A stretch of DNA of 64,000 nt from Polaromonas vacuolata (lineage in GTDB: Bacteria > Pseudomonadota > Gammaproteobacteria > Burkholderiales > Burkholderiaceae_C): positions 3,157,501 to 3,221,500 of the forward strand of contig NZ_CP051461.1 in the NCBI RefSeq assembly GCF_012584515.1, written 5' to 3'. The notes beneath the pieces are model-generated. The model was not told the origin of the DNA, did not search any database, and saw only the letters and a program-made list of their open reading frames with translations. Shown one piece after another: positions 18,136 through 28,013 of this stretch. The translations under genes and the position numbers were made by a program. Position 1 is the first letter of the stretch; every line of letters starts with the position of its first letter.

Positions 18136-20304
18136 TCAGCGACTTGTCGATTTTTCGGCAATTACTTTGGGTGTGATGAACACTAAAAGCTCTGTTTTAC
18201 GGGTGTTACGGGATTTACTTTTAAATAAAAGTCCGACACCCGGTAAATCACCCAGAAATGGTACCTTGGTTTCGTTGTCGCTTTCTTCTAAAGTAAAAAT
18301 ACCGCCAATCACAACCGTACCGCCGTTTTCTACCAAGACATTGGTCTTGATATGTTTGGTGTCAATGGCCACACCTGCTGCGGTAGTCTCACCACGACTG
18401 TCTTTGTTGATATCCAAATCCAAAATAATGCCGCCTTCAGGGGTTATTTGCGGCGTGACCTCTAGCTTCAAATTAGCTTTACGAAAAGCAACCGATGTAG
18501 CACCACTTGAAGTTGCCTGCTGGTAGGGGAACTCAGTACCCTGCTCAATTAAAGCCTTGGTCTGGTCGGCAGTAACTATGCGTGGGCTAGAGACCAACTT
18601 GCCTTTACCGTCGGCCTCTAACGCCGACAGCTCAAGATTAAGGAAACGCGCAGCGGATGAGCTGAACAGTGAAATCGCAAAAGTTGCAGGGTTGTAGCCG
18701 CCCACGCCCAAAGCAGGCAAATTAACGAAGTTGGTGTTGATGTTATCCAGCGCAGTGCTAGTTCTCTCACCAGTGGTATTGGTCAAAGCACTGTAGCTGC
18801 CGCCGACGGCAACACGGTTACCGCTGCCAAGCAAACCCCCAGCACCTGTACCCGGGCCACTAGCGCCCAGACGCACACCAAGTGAGCGACCAAAGGTGTC
18901 AGAGGCCTCAACAATGCGCGCCTCTATTAAAACTTGGCGTACCGCCACATCGACTTTGGCAATGAGTTGCTGAACCTGCTCCAGCTTGGTGGCTATGTCG
19001 CTAACAAACAGCTGATTGGTACGTGGCTCAGAAATTACACTGCCGCGCGTACTCAAAATACGACTTGCACCAGCGGCCCCACTAGCAGTGATCTGGCTGG
19101 CAACATCGGCTGCTTTTGCATAGTTAAGCTGGAAAGATTGCGTGCGCAAAGGCTCCAACCCTTGCAGCGCAACTCGAGACTCCAGTTCGAGCTTTTCCTT
19201 ATTGGCAAGCTCATCCTTAGGTGCAATTAGCAAGACGTTGCCTGTTTGGCGTCGCCCCAGCCCCTTGGCCTGCAAAATAATATCAAGAGCCTGATCCCAG
19301 GGTACGTCTTGCAAACGCAAAGTGACCGAACCGGTGACCGTATCAGAGGTCACGATATTAAACTTTGTAAAGTCAGCGATAACAGCCAACAAGGAACGAA
19401 TTTCGATATTTTGAAAATTCAGCGAGAGCTTCTCGCCGTTGTAACCAATACCTTGCGTCAGCTTATTCGGATCGATTTTTTGCGTTCGTACTTCGACCAC
19501 AAACTGGTTATCACTTTGGTAAGCACTGTGTTCCCAATTACCGCTGGGCTCTATGACTATACGAACTTTGTCACCCGACTGCGAGGCCGTAACTAGCTGT
19601 ATTGGTGTGCCGAAGTCGGACACATCCAGCCGCCTGCGCAAGCCTTCAGGCAGCGAAGTTTTCAAAAATTCCACTACCAAGATTTTACCCTGCTGCCTTA
19701 TATCAACACCAACCTGATTGTTGGCTAGATCAACCACTACGCGACCCGCGCCATCGATACCGCGTCTGAAATCGAGGTCCTTTAGCGGCAGCGTTTCACG
19801 ATTACTATTTTCCGCAAAGACGGGCGTAGCAACAGCTGTAGGCGCTACCGCAATCAGAGTATCAATAGTGATAATTAAAGACTTGCCTTGTATCTCAGTG
19901 CGGTACGCTGCAGGTGACTTCAAATTAAGCACCAACCGACTTCTATTACCCACCTGAATCACATTAGCCGTTCGCAAGTTACCCAAACTTAACTCCAATA
20001 CCGAACGACCTATAGCATTGGCCACACCCGGGAAGTCCAGCGCAATACGCGCCGGAGATTGAATACTAAAACCAGTCGGCAAGGCAGTGAGCGGTTGATC
20101 CAGATTAACGCGCAGAACTTCTACACCAGCCTGTATTGAAGCGTCAATAGATAGTATGGTGTTGCTCGTTTGTGCTTGCGCGCTCGAGACGAACAAAGTG
20201 AAAAAAATTGCAGATAAAACGGCGGCCCATGAGGGTAGGTCCGCCAAAATTCGCTTGCAGCGCCACTGCGCAACCAACACCAACTGACTGACCTTTTTAA
20301 TCAT
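18136..20304 (-). CDS. pilQ: Type IV pilus secretin PilQ
   Basis: PilQ forms the outer-membrane channel for type IV pili. The 722-residue protein has a signal segment ending SSAQA near residue 44, two AMIN domains (about 50-150 and 175-280) for peptidoglycan binding, a secretin/TonB short N-terminal domain with NIEIRSLLAVIADFTKFN, an N1-type domain and a C-terminal secretin domain with VSSPRIVTADQTKALIEQG and GGIFTLEE. Its ATG overlaps the pilP stop as ATGA. It is the last pil gene; aroK follows. Confidence 0.96.
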   Translation of the reverse strand: MIKKVSQLVLVAQWRCKRILADLPSWAAVLSAIFFTLFVSSAQAQTSNTILSIDASIQAGVEVLRVNLDQPLTALPTGFSIQSPARIALDFPGVANAIGRSVLELSLGNLRTANVIQVGNRSRLVLNLKSPAAYRTEIQGKSLIITIDTLIAVAPTAVATPVFAENSNRETLPLKDLDFRRGIDGAGRVVVDLANNQVGVDIRQQGKILVVEFLKTSLPEGLRRRLDVSDFGTPIQLVTASQSGDKVRIVIEPSGNWEHSAYQSDNQFVVEVRTQKIDPNKLTQGIGYNGEKLSLNFQNIEIRSLLAVIADFTKFNIVTSDTVTGSVTLRLQDVPWDQALDIILQAKGLGRRQTGNVLLIAPKDELANKEKLELESRVALQGLEPLRTQSFQLNYAKAADVASQITASGAAGASRILSTRGSVISEPRTNQLFVSDIATKLEQVQQLIAKVDVAVRQVLIEARIVEASDTFGRSLGVRLGASGPGTGAGGLLGSGNRVAVGGSYSALTNTTGERTSTALDNINTNFVNLPALGVGGYNPATFAISLFSSSAARFLNLELSALEADGKGKLVSSPRIVTADQTKALIEQGTEFPYQQATSSGATSVAFRKANLKLEVTPQITPEGGIILDLDINKDSRGETTAAGVAIDTKHIKTNVLVENGGTVVIGGIFTLEESDNETKVPFLGDLPGVGLLFKSKSRNTRKTELLVFITPKVIAEKSTSR

Positions 20305-20852
20305 TTTGATCCCTCTTGAAGCTGTAATGACGCGGCACGCTCAATCCACTCGCCTGCGGCGTCTTGCACTATCTCTCGCAAGGCCAAGCTGGTCTCAGAC
20401 ACCTTGGTCACGCGGCCAAAATTCTGACCTAAATAATTACCCTGCTTTACTTGGTAAAGTAAGTTATCAACCCGCACCAACGCAACCGGCTGGCCGACCT
20501 TAATCAGGCTGCCCACCATAACCACTGCGTCCAAGGGAAAGGATTCAAGTGGCTCCTTGCGCCTAGACAGCTCAGGCGCGATCAGCGCAGCATTGGCAAT
20601 GGTTTGATTCGCATCACGCTTAAGGGCTTGGGCTAACTTTTGTTTGCTAAAAGGCTCGAGCAAACTGTCCGAGGTGTATGCCTGTGGTAAAAACTTTGTC
20701 GGCTCTGGCAAGACTTCTACCTTGGCCTTGTTTTGACTGCGCTGCTCAGCCATCCAGACCTGCAAGGCCTCATCACGAGATGCGCCACAGGCCGTCATAG
20801 CCAGCAAAATCAGGCCCGCAGCGACGGTAAATAGAGGTCTAGACAGGCTCAT
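20301..20852 (-). CDS. pilP: Type IV pilus inner-membrane lipoprotein PilP
   Basis: PilP is a lipoprotein that links the PilMNO platform to the PilQ secretin. The 183-residue product has a lipoprotein signal ending MTAC with the cysteine at 22, a flexible linker rich in Gln, Lys and Pro, and the beta-domain with VGSLIKVGQPVALVRVDN and YLGQNFGRVTKVSE. It overlaps pilO and pilQ by four bases on each side, so all three are translated together. Confidence 0.94.
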   Translation of the reverse strand: MSLSRPLFTVAAGLILLAMTACGASRDEALQVWMAEQRSQNKAKVEVLPEPTKFLPQAYTSDSLLEPFSKQKLAQALKRDANQTIANAALIAPELSRRKEPLESFPLDAVVMVGSLIKVGQPVALVRVDNLLYQVKQGNYLGQNFGRVTKVSETSLALREIVQDAAGEWIERAASLQLQEGSK

Positions 20853-21520
20853 TTTTTATCTCCTGGACCTGCATTTTTACGCTGCTGAATAATTTCTTCT
20901 TGGTCGAGATAGCGATAGGTTTTAGCCGTGGCGTCCATGGTCAAACTTCCATCTTGACCTGGCAATAGATTCAAACTATTGAGTGTGACAATGCGCGATA
21001 AGTTGGCGATATCAGAAGCAAACGCGCCCAAATCATGGTAGCGGCCAGTAACGCGTAATGCGATAGGCAGCTCTGCGTAATATTCTTTTACGCTGACCTG
21101 ACCGGGCCTAAACAGCTCGAACTGCAAACTTCTGCCTAATCCGGCCTGATTGATATCGGACAGCAAGGCATCCATTTCCGCCTTACTAGGCAACTGCTTT
21201 TCCAACTGAATCACATACTGCTTTACCTGTTCGCGTTGTTTTTTCAGCGCCTCAAGATTGGCCGCTTTACCCAGTTTCTTTTTAAAGTCCTCGCGCAAGA
21301 CTGATTCCCTGGTACTTTCTTGAGTTAACTCATCCGCAGCATCGCTGAGCCAAAAAAACCATAATCCAGTGACGACTAAAACCATCAGAGCCAGACACAG
21401 CAAATAGCGCGGAAAAGCCGGCCAAGCAGCGGGATTAGTTGAATCTAGCCCGCGAAACTGGCCTAAGAGCGCGCCTTGCAGGCTCGCAAAATCTATAGTT
21501 AGTTTGTTATTTTTTACCAT
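20849..21520 (-). CDS. pilO: Type IV pilus assembly protein PilO
   Basis: Inner-membrane protein of the pilus alignment complex that dimerises with PilN. I start at the ATG at 21520, 13 bases after the pilN stop, giving 223 residues; a longer frame would overlap pilN by 74 bases. One transmembrane helix (about 39-60, YLLCLALMVLVVTGLWFFWL) is followed by a coiled coil (about 65-110) and the ferredoxin-like domain with LLSDINQAGLGRSLQFELF and YHDLGAFASDIANL. Confidence 0.93.
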   Translation of the reverse strand: MVKNNKLTIDFASLQGALLGQFRGLDSTNPAAWPAFPRYLLCLALMVLVVTGLWFFWLSDAADELTQESTRESVLREDFKKKLGKAANLEALKKQREQVKQYVIQLEKQLPSKAEMDALLSDINQAGLGRSLQFELFRPGQVSVKEYYAELPIALRVTGRYHDLGAFASDIANLSRIVTLNSLNLLPGQDGSLTMDATAKTYRYLDQEEIIQQRKNAGPGDKK

Positions 21521-21533
21521 GCTCAGTTCTGAT

Positions 21534-22166
21534 TTAAGGCTTTGTAGTCGCAGCGCCAGTCTGTGCAGCGGGAGCACCCGCATTAACCGGTGCAGTGGTT
21601 TGGTCACTGGATTTTTTCAAAGCGACCCGCATGGAGAAATTCGAAACTCGACGTTGCTCACGCGCATTCAAACTTATCGAAGAAGAAGTAATTTCTATCA
21701 ACTCTGGTCGCGTCAACCAAAGGCTGTTGTTAGCCAAATTGCGGAGTAACTCTGAGACCCGCTCGTTGGACTGCGCTACGCCAGTCAAGGTAACAGTCTG
21801 ATTTTCTTGGCGCATGCTATTGATATAGACACCATCTGGTAATTGCTTGACCAGTTCAGTGAGCAGGTAAACCGGCAAATTACGATTGCCCTGCAAGTCT
21901 TCAACGGCTGTCTGCCGTGCACGTAAAGCGGCGATTTCCTGCTGCAATCCAGCAATGTCTTTGATCTCACTTTCAAGCTTGGCAATCGCATTTTTCAAGT
22001 ACGTATTTCTTGTCTGCTGGGCATAGATTTGGGACTGATATCCCGAATAAACAACGCCACAAACCAGACCACCAAGAAGCACAGAAATACCCAGTGATAA
22101 ATAAAAAAACTCACGCCTACGTTTTCGTGCAAGCTCGCGATGGGGCAACAAGTTAACGAGAATCAC
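21534..22166 (-). CDS. pilN: Type IV pilus assembly protein PilN
   Basis: Bitopic inner-membrane partner of PilM and PilO. The start is a GTG at 22166, preceded by GGAGG eight bases upstream and overlapping the pilM stop as GTGA; this gives the classical N-terminus MILVNLLPHRE that inserts into PilM. The 210-residue protein continues with a transmembrane helix (about 20-43), a coiled coil and a small ferredoxin-like domain (LTGVAQSNERVSELLRNLAN). The C-terminal tail is rich in Ala, Gly and Thr. Confidence 0.94.
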   Translation of the reverse strand: MILVNLLPHRELARKRRREFFYLSLGISVLLGGLVCGVVYSGYQSQIYAQQTRNTYLKNAIAKLESEIKDIAGLQQEIAALRARQTAVEDLQGNRNLPVYLLTELVKQLPDGVYINSMRQENQTVTLTGVAQSNERVSELLRNLANNSLWLTRPELIEITSSSISLNAREQRRVSNFSMRVALKKSSDQTTAPVNAGAPAAQTGAATTKP

Positions 22167-23242
22167 TGTAAAAACCTCCGCATCGCAAGGCCGCAAGAGG
22201 TCAGATAAGAAGCCGCCTCGCGGCGCATTTTCTTGTCTTTGACATTGTTACCAATAGTCATGCCGTCAAAAGGATCAGCCGTGAGGCAGGCAAAGGCGGT
22301 TTGCAGGGTCACTGCGGCGGTTAATCCGGGCAGCGCTGAAGAGCCGCCAGCGAGCATCACATAGTCAATATTATTGTGCGGCGTGCTGGTAAAAAAGAAT
22401 TGCAGCGCACGACTAATTTCCTGCGCCAGCGTATCGACGAAAGGCTTTAATACGCTGGTACTGTAGTCCTCAGGCAGCTCTCCACTGCGTTTTTTGATTT
22501 CCGCCTCTTCGGGCGAAAACCCATATTGCCGCACTATGAGTTGCGTCAGCTGGGCGCCGCCAAAGGCTTGATCACGCTCATAAAGAACATCGCCGTTTTT
22601 AATCACCTGCATGCTAGTGGTTAGCGCGCCGATTTCAAACAACGCGACTAAAGTATCTCGACCACCGTCAGAAAAACCCTCTATTAAACGCGCCGTTGCT
22701 AAGCGAGAGGCATAAGATTCAACGTCAATCACGACTGGTTTGAGGCCAGCAGCTTCTGCCAATCCTTGCCGATCCTGCACTTTTTCCTTACGCGAGGCTG
22801 CAATCAACACCTCAACATCCCCGACCGACATGGCGCTTGGGCCAAGCACGCAGAAATCTAGACTGACCTCGTCAAGTGAAAACGGTATGTACTGATTGGC
22901 TTCGGACTCCACCTGAATTTCAAGCTCAGCCTCGCTAAGACCGCCAGGCAGTATGATTTTTTTGGTAATGACCGCTGAGGCCGGCAAGGCCATAGCGACA
23001 TGCTTGGTGTGGGTACCGCTTTTTTTGACTACCCGGCGTACGGCTTCGGCAACCTCATCAAAATTTTCGACGTTACCATCTGTTATCCAGCCACGCTCTA
23101 AAGGCTCAATGGCGCAATGCTCGAGTGTGAGTTTGCCGGATTTATCCCGACTCAGCTCAACCAGCTTGACACTTGATGAGCTGATATCAAGACCGAGTAA
23201 AGCCGGCTCTTGGCGTTTAAATAAGGACCCTAATGCGATCAA
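22163..23242 (-). CDS. pilM: Type IV pilus assembly ATPase-fold protein PilM
   Basis: Cytoplasmic actin-like protein that binds the PilN N-terminus. It begins (L/M)IALGSLFKRQ, then ALLGLDISSSSVKLVEL with the actin-fold phosphate loop, and ends with MLAGGSSALPGL. No ATG start is available in frame; I use the TTG at 23242 (359 residues) behind GGGGACGG, while a TTG at 23254 is also possible. It is the first gene of pilMNOPQ-aroK-aroB-dgt; its promoter should lie in the divergent gap shared with mrcA. Confidence 0.93.
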   Translation of the reverse strand: MIALGSLFKRQEPALLGLDISSSSVKLVELSRDKSGKLTLEHCAIEPLERGWITDGNVENFDEVAEAVRRVVKKSGTHTKHVAMALPASAVITKKIILPGGLSEAELEIQVESEANQYIPFSLDEVSLDFCVLGPSAMSVGDVEVLIAASRKEKVQDRQGLAEAAGLKPVVIDVESYASRLATARLIEGFSDGGRDTLVALFEIGALTTSMQVIKNGDVLYERDQAFGGAQLTQLIVRQYGFSPEEAEIKKRSGELPEDYSTSVLKPFVDTLAQEISRALQFFFTSTPHNNIDYVMLAGGSSALPGLTAAVTLQTAFACLTADPFDGMTIGNNVKDKKMRREAASYLTSCGLAMRRFLQ

Positions 23243-23578
23243 GACCGTCCCCAAATCATGGCTAATAAGTAGCCTTGCTTGCTTAAGAAATCACTTTAAT
23301 ACTATCAGCAAGACCATTACAGAGTTAGTCTTTTTTCTGTCCAAATTGTTAAGTTTGTCGTCAAAACAAGACATTTTCCGTCTCCTATTTATACATAAAT
23401 AGTTATTTTGTTTGCTTTATTTATTTTAAATTTGTTTACTAAAGTCCGAAAAATGATGGAAAAAGACACGGACTGCGCGCAACTGTGTCCGCGCTGAAAT
23501 GCCTGCTTACCAAGCCGTCGAGACAACTCGGCACAGTTTTTTATAATTGACCTAGCGTTCTCCAGTTAAATTACATCT
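23243..23578. other. Divergent promoter region between pilM and mrcA
   Basis: A 336-base AT-rich gap with the starts of two oppositely directed transcription units. Much of 23330-23450 is runs of T and A. A TATAAT hexamer for mrcA is listed separately. No clear RpoN (GG-N10-GC) site was seen for pilM. Confidence 0.5.
23518..23547 (+). promoter_or_regulatory. Candidate sigma-70 promoter of mrcA
   Basis: A perfect TATAAT at 23542-23547 lies 31 bases before the mrcA ATG. A weak -35 match TCGAGA sits 18 bases upstream at 23518. The -10 is convincing and the -35 is not. Confidence 0.5.
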
Positions 23579-26005
23579 ATGTCTTCTAAATCACCTCCTA
23601 CTGCACCGCCCGAAAAGCCAAAAAAAATCACACCCGCGAATAAATCCCCCGCACTGCGCATGCTTGCCAAGCTATTTTTGTGGGGCGCAGGCTTGAGCGC
23701 AGCCGCCATGCTGAGCGGACTCATGGTGCTAGCAATGGCATTGGCGGTGGCCTACCCTAACTTACCGGACATTTCTGAGTTGTCGGACTATCGGCCCAAG
23801 CTGCCGATGCGGGTTTTTTCGGCAGACGGTGTGGTGATAGGTGAATTTGGCGAGGAAAGGCGGCGGTTCACTCCCATCAAAGAAATACCGCAAGTCATGA
23901 AAGATGCGGTGTTAGCGATCGAAGACGCGCGATTTTTCCAACACGGGGGGGTTGACTACCTGGGCGTGATACGCGCAGGACTTGCCAACTTTGGGCATGC
24001 CAAAAGCCAAGGTGCATCAACCATCACCATGCAAGTTGCGCGCAACGTTTACCTATCAAGCGAGAAAAGCTACACCCGCAAAATTTACGAAATATTGCTG
24101 ACCTTCAAACTCGAACACCTTTTGAGTAAGAATCAAATTCTCGAGATCTACCTGAATCAGATTTATCTGGGCAATCGGGCCTACGGTTTTGCGGCCGCTA
24201 GCGAGACCTATTTCGGCAAGCCCTTGCAGAGCTTGTCTATTGCAGAAGCGGCCATGTTGGCAGGTCTGCCCAAAGCACCCTCAACCTACAACCCTATCGC
24301 CAATTACAAGCGCGCACGGATACGCCAGCTCTACATCATCGAGCGCATGCAGGAAAATGGTTTCATCACAGCCGAGCAAGCCGTGGCAGCAAAAGCTCAA
24401 GAAATTATTGTCAAAAGCGGGCCTGATGAAGGCCGCGTGCATGCAGAATACGTCGCTGAGATGGTGCGGCAAATGGTCTACAACCAGTACGGCGACCAAA
24501 CCTACACGCGCGGCTTGAACGTCTACACAACGCTAAATGCAGGTGATCAAACCATGGCTTATAAAGCCTTGCGTAAGGGAATCATGGGTTACGAGCGGCG
24601 TCAGATTTATCGTGGCCCCGAAAAATTCATAGATATTTCTGCCGATCCACAGGAAGCCGAGGACGATATCGACGAGGCATTGAACGAGAACCGTGACAAC
24701 GGTGATGTGGTGTCAGCCGTCGTACTAGAAGCCTCCCCCAAGCGCATATTGGCGATGCGGCGTAACAGCGAGAGCATTGAAATTACTGGCGAAGGACTCA
24801 AACCGGCGCAGTCCGGTTTGGCAGAAACGGCCGCGCCAAACATTAAAATTCGTCGTGGTGCACTGATACGCGCAGCAAAAACACCCGAAGGCAAATGGGA
24901 AATAACCCAGTTACCCGAAGTTGAAGGTGCTTTCGTAGCGATGGACCCGCGCAGCGGTGCGATACGCGCGCTAGTTGGTGGCTTTGATTTCGAGAAAAAT
25001 AAGTTTAACCACGTCACCCAAGCCTGGCGCCAGCCCGGTTCGAGCTTCAAACCTTTTATATACTCCGCAGCACTGGAAAAAGGTTTCACGCCAGCGACAG
25101 TGATTAACGATGCACCGCTGTTTTTCGACGCTAGCGTAACCGGTGGTCAGCCTTGGGAGCCGAAGAATTACGACGGCAAGTTTGATGGCCCAATGAGCAT
25201 GCGTAATGCGTTGAAAAAATCCAAGAATATGGTCTCCATACGCATACTGCAGGCCATAGGCGCGCCCTACGGTCAGCAGTGGGCCACGCACTTCGGCTTT
25301 GAGGCTGCAAAACATCCGGCATATCTGACCATGGCCTTAGGCGCAGGCTCAGTTAACCCAATGCAAATGGTCTCGGCCTATTCGGTGTTTGCCAATGGTG
25401 GCTACCGAGTCAACCCCTATCTTGTTACCCGCATTACGGACCAAAAAGGCAAGGTCTTGCTAGAGACCTCAGCCCCAGCGCTAGACGAGACCGTTCGCGG
25501 TATTCCCGCGCGCAACGCCTATGTGATGTCCAGCATGCTGCAAGACGTGGCGCGCGCGGGCACAGCAGCCAAAGCGCAAGCCATCCTTAAGCGAACCGAC
25601 ATCTATGGCAAGACCGGTACGACAAACGACGCGATTGACACTTGGTTTGTCGGCTTCCAGCCAAACTTGGCCGCAGCTGTTTGGATGGGTTACGACACGC
25701 CGAAAAATTTGGGCGACCACGAAACCGGTGGCGGCCTAAGCTTGCCAATCTGGATTGACTTCATGGCTTATGCGCTAAAAGGCGTACCTGTCACCGAGTT
25801 ACCAGTTCCCGAAGGTCTTCTCAACGTGAGCAACGAATGGTATTACGACGAATACGCCAAAGGTTCTAGTGTGAGCAGCTTAGGAATGACGGGTAATGGC
25901 GGCGCAACACCAGCAGCATCGGGTACAGCCTCAGGGGCGGTGCCGATCACGATACTGCCGCCGGCGGATGAGAAAAAGCGGATTCTGGACTTATTTAAGA
26001 ATTAA
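23579..26005 (+). CDS. mrcA: Penicillin-binding protein 1A (bifunctional transglycosylase/transpeptidase)
   Basis: Class A PBP that polymerises and cross-links peptidoglycan. The 808-residue protein has a cytoplasmic tail rich in Pro and Lys, a membrane anchor (about 33-58), and the GT51 domain with the catalytic glutamate E115 in AIEDARFFQHGGVDYLG and QGASTITMQVARNVYL. An OB-like insertion follows. The transpeptidase has the SxxK serine at 488 (QPGSSFKPF), SKN in LKKSKNMVSIR and KTGT at 678-681. The gene opposite pilM in many proteobacteria is this one, as here. Confidence 0.96.
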   Translation: MSSKSPPTAPPEKPKKITPANKSPALRMLAKLFLWGAGLSAAAMLSGLMVLAMALAVAYPNLPDISELSDYRPKLPMRVFSADGVVIGEFGEERRRFTPIKEIPQVMKDAVLAIEDARFFQHGGVDYLGVIRAGLANFGHAKSQGASTITMQVARNVYLSSEKSYTRKIYEILLTFKLEHLLSKNQILEIYLNQIYLGNRAYGFAAASETYFGKPLQSLSIAEAAMLAGLPKAPSTYNPIANYKRARIRQLYIIERMQENGFITAEQAVAAKAQEIIVKSGPDEGRVHAEYVAEMVRQMVYNQYGDQTYTRGLNVYTTLNAGDQTMAYKALRKGIMGYERRQIYRGPEKFIDISADPQEAEDDIDEALNENRDNGDVVSAVVLEASPKRILAMRRNSESIEITGEGLKPAQSGLAETAAPNIKIRRGALIRAAKTPEGKWEITQLPEVEGAFVAMDPRSGAIRALVGGFDFEKNKFNHVTQAWRQPGSSFKPFIYSAALEKGFTPATVINDAPLFFDASVTGGQPWEPKNYDGKFDGPMSMRNALKKSKNMVSIRILQAIGAPYGQQWATHFGFEAAKHPAYLTMALGAGSVNPMQMVSAYSVFANGGYRVNPYLVTRITDQKGKVLLETSAPALDETVRGIPARNAYVMSSMLQDVARAGTAAKAQAILKRTDIYGKTGTTNDAIDTWFVGFQPNLAAAVWMGYDTPKNLGDHETGGGLSLPIWIDFMAYALKGVPVTELPVPEGLLNVSNEWYYDEYAKGSSVSSLGMTGNGGATPAASGTASGAVPITILPPADEKKRILDLFKN

Positions 26006-26032
26006 GCGTTTAACCAGCAGCAAGGCGCCAAG

Positions 26033-26362
26033 TCAAGCACTAAAAACCAGTGGTTGGCCGGCTTGCACACTGGCGTAGCGGGACAGATCAGCGAAAAATT
26101 CTAAATGGGTTTTGGTATCGAGCCACTGAGTGCCAGAAAATTTATAGTGAAAACCGCCAGCCCTAGCTGCCATCCAAATTTCCTGCAGTGGCTTTTGCAG
26201 GTTAATGATGATTTGGCTGCCGTTAGCAAAGCTCAGTGTGATCATGCCGCCAGTGCGCTGATTGTCGAGGTCGACATCAGACTCATCGTTGATGCGGTCG
26301 CAGGCTAATTCAACGGCTTTAAGGGCCGCTTCCGCATGGTCAATATATTCAAGCTCGTTCAT
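26033..26362 (-). CDS. cyaY: Frataxin-like iron donor CyaY
   Basis: A 109-residue frataxin homologue, acting as an iron-binding regulator of Fe-S cluster assembly. The N-terminal acidic helix [19 protein letters not shown] is followed by the conserved ridge [20 protein letters not shown] and [18 protein letters not shown], then the family ending [14 protein letters not shown]. It converges on mrcA (27-base gap) and diverges from the LptM gene, with only 12 bases between the two ATGs, so the two promoters must overlap the neighbouring coding regions. Confidence 0.95.
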   Translation of the reverse strand: MNELEYIDHAEAALKAVELACDRINDESDVDLDNQRTGGMITLSFANGSQIIINLQKPLQEIWMAARAGGFHYKFSGTQWLDTKTHLEFFADLSRYASVQAGQPLVFSA

Positions 26363-26374
26363 TACAATCCCGTT

Positions 26375-26620
26375 ATGGTTTTTTCAATACAAATTTTAGG
26401 CTGTCAGCCGTCAGCCCCTCTCCGCCAAGGGCTTGTTGCTCTGGCGAGTCTGATCGGATTGTGCAGCCTTGTCGGTTGCGGTCAAACCGGTCCTCTGTTT
26501 CTACCCGTTTTACCCCCCGCAACAGCCACCGCAATTACAACTTTGCCGACGAGCAAAGCCAGTAGCGCCACACCAATCGCCATAACGCAACCATCCATCG
26601 CCGCATCAGCACCCCAATGA
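26375..26620 (+). CDS. lptM: LptM-like small outer-membrane lipoprotein
   Basis: An 81-residue lipoprotein with a signal segment (about 18-34) ending LVGC, cysteine at 35, and the diagnostic [10 protein letters not shown] after it; LptM proteins read CGxKGPLxLP. In E. coli LptM (YifL) assists LptD oxidative maturation. The remaining tail is Ala/Thr/Pro-rich and disordered. The ATG at 26375 is preferred over an upstream in-frame start that would overlap cyaY. The stop overlaps the lysA start as ATGA; cyaY-lptM-lysA is a conserved proteobacterial block. Confidence 0.85.
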   Translation: MVFSIQILGCQPSAPLRQGLVALASLIGLCSLVGCGQTGPLFLPVLPPATATAITTLPTSKASSATPIAITQPSIAASAPQ

Positions 26621-27927
26621 CACAGACTACCGATCACACGACGCCTAGCAGCCTGCCCGGCCAACCCTTTATCGCCTATCAAGGCCATGCCCTATTTGTC
26701 GAGGAGGTCTCGCTACAAGCGCTGGCAACTCAATACGGCACGCCGCTGTTCGTCTATTCCAAGGCCGCTATGCTGTCTGCGTTGGCAGCATACCAGCGTG
26801 GCTTTGAAGGTCGGCAAGCGCAAATTTGCTATGCCATGAAGGCCAATTCCACGTTAGGTGTGCTGCAAGTATTTGCCAACGCCGGCTGCGGCTTTGACAT
26901 CGTCTCTGGCGGCGAGCTTGAACGCGTGCTGGCCGCAGGTGGCGATGCGCGCAAGGTAATTTTTTCTGGCGTCGGAAAAACACCCGCCGAGATGCGTCAA
27001 GCGCTTAAAGCAGGCATAGGCTGCTTTAACGTCGAGAGCGAAGCTGAACTCGACGTGCTGTCTGAGCAAGCGCTGGGCTTGCATATGGTTGCACCTATCA
27101 GCATTCGCGTGAACCCAAACGTAGACCCTAAAACCCATCCCTACATTTCCACTGGCCTAAAAGACAATAAGTTTGGCGTAGCCCACGAGGACGCACTGCG
27201 CATTTACCGCCACGCGGCGTCGCTCAAAGGACTAAAGGTAGTCGGCATTGATTGCCATATCGGCTCACAAATTACTGACTCCAGGCCTTATCTAGACGCG
27301 ATGGATCGCATGCTTGACTTGGTCGCTGCGATTGAGGCGGCCGGCATAGCGATTGAACACATTGATTTTGGTGGTGGTCTAGGCATTAACTACAACAATG
27401 ATGAGCCGCCAGCAGCGGATGCATTGTGGGCGTTGCTGCTTGCCAAGCTAGACGAGCGCGGCTATGGCGAGAGAAAAATCATGATTGAGCCAGGCCGCTC
27501 ACTCATCGGCAATGCTGGCGTTTGCGTGACCGAAGTGCTCTACACCAAGCCCGGCGAGGAGAAAAATTTCTGCATCATAGACGCAGCTATGAACGACTTG
27601 CCACGGCCTTCTCTATACCAAGCCTTTCACGCCATAGTGCCCCTGAACACCGCTGATAGGGGCCGCACCACCCAGACTTACGATGTGGTTGGCCCGATTT
27701 GCGAGAGTGGTGACTGGATTGGTCGCGAGCGTGCTTTAGCCGTGGCTCCCGGTGACTGCCTAGCAGTGTTATCGGCCGGGGCCTATTGCATGAGCATGGC
27801 CAGCAACTACAACACACGTGGCCGCGCCGCTGAAGTTTTGGTTGATGGCGGCAAGGTTAATTTAATTCGTCAGCGCGAATCGGTGAAGGACCAGATGCGC
27901 AACGAGTTGCAAGCATTAGGCGGCTAA
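26617..27927 (+). CDS. lysA: Diaminopimelate decarboxylase
   Basis: PLP enzyme for the last step of lysine synthesis. The 436-residue protein has the PLP lysine K75 in CYAMKANSTL, the HIGSQ motif in IDCHIGSQITD, the glycine-rich phosphate site IDFGGGLGINY, EPGRSLIGNAG, and the active-site segment GPICESGDWIGR with the cysteine that completes the partner's site. GAYCMSMASNYN closes the fold. It overlaps lptM by four bases. Confidence 0.97.
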   Translation: MTQTTDHTTPSSLPGQPFIAYQGHALFVEEVSLQALATQYGTPLFVYSKAAMLSALAAYQRGFEGRQAQICYAMKANSTLGVLQVFANAGCGFDIVSGGELERVLAAGGDARKVIFSGVGKTPAEMRQALKAGIGCFNVESEAELDVLSEQALGLHMVAPISIRVNPNVDPKTHPYISTGLKDNKFGVAHEDALRIYRHAASLKGLKVVGIDCHIGSQITDSRPYLDAMDRMLDLVAAIEAAGIAIEHIDFGGGLGINYNNDEPPAADALWALLLAKLDERGYGERKIMIEPGRSLIGNAGVCVTEVLYTKPGEEKNFCIIDAAMNDLPRPSLYQAFHAIVPLNTADRGRTTQTYDVVGPICESGDWIGRERALAVAPGDCLAVLSAGAYCMSMASNYNTRGRAAEVLVDGGKVNLIRQRESVKDQMRNELQALGG

Positions 27928-27954
27928 GGCCGTCATTAGATTTTCTTGAAGCTG

Positions 27955-28000
27955 TAGCCGTACATTACGTAAACCGCATGGCGTTGCAATTGACGGCTAC
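27955..28000. repeat. Inverted repeat between convergent lysA and msrQ
   Basis: GTAGCCGT (27955-27962) and ACGGCTAC (27993-28000) are inverse copies with a 30-base centre, in the 86-base gap between convergent genes. It may serve as a bidirectional 3' end, but no T-run follows directly and the loop is long. Confidence 0.3.
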
Positions 28001-28013
28001 TGCAGTGAAGTTT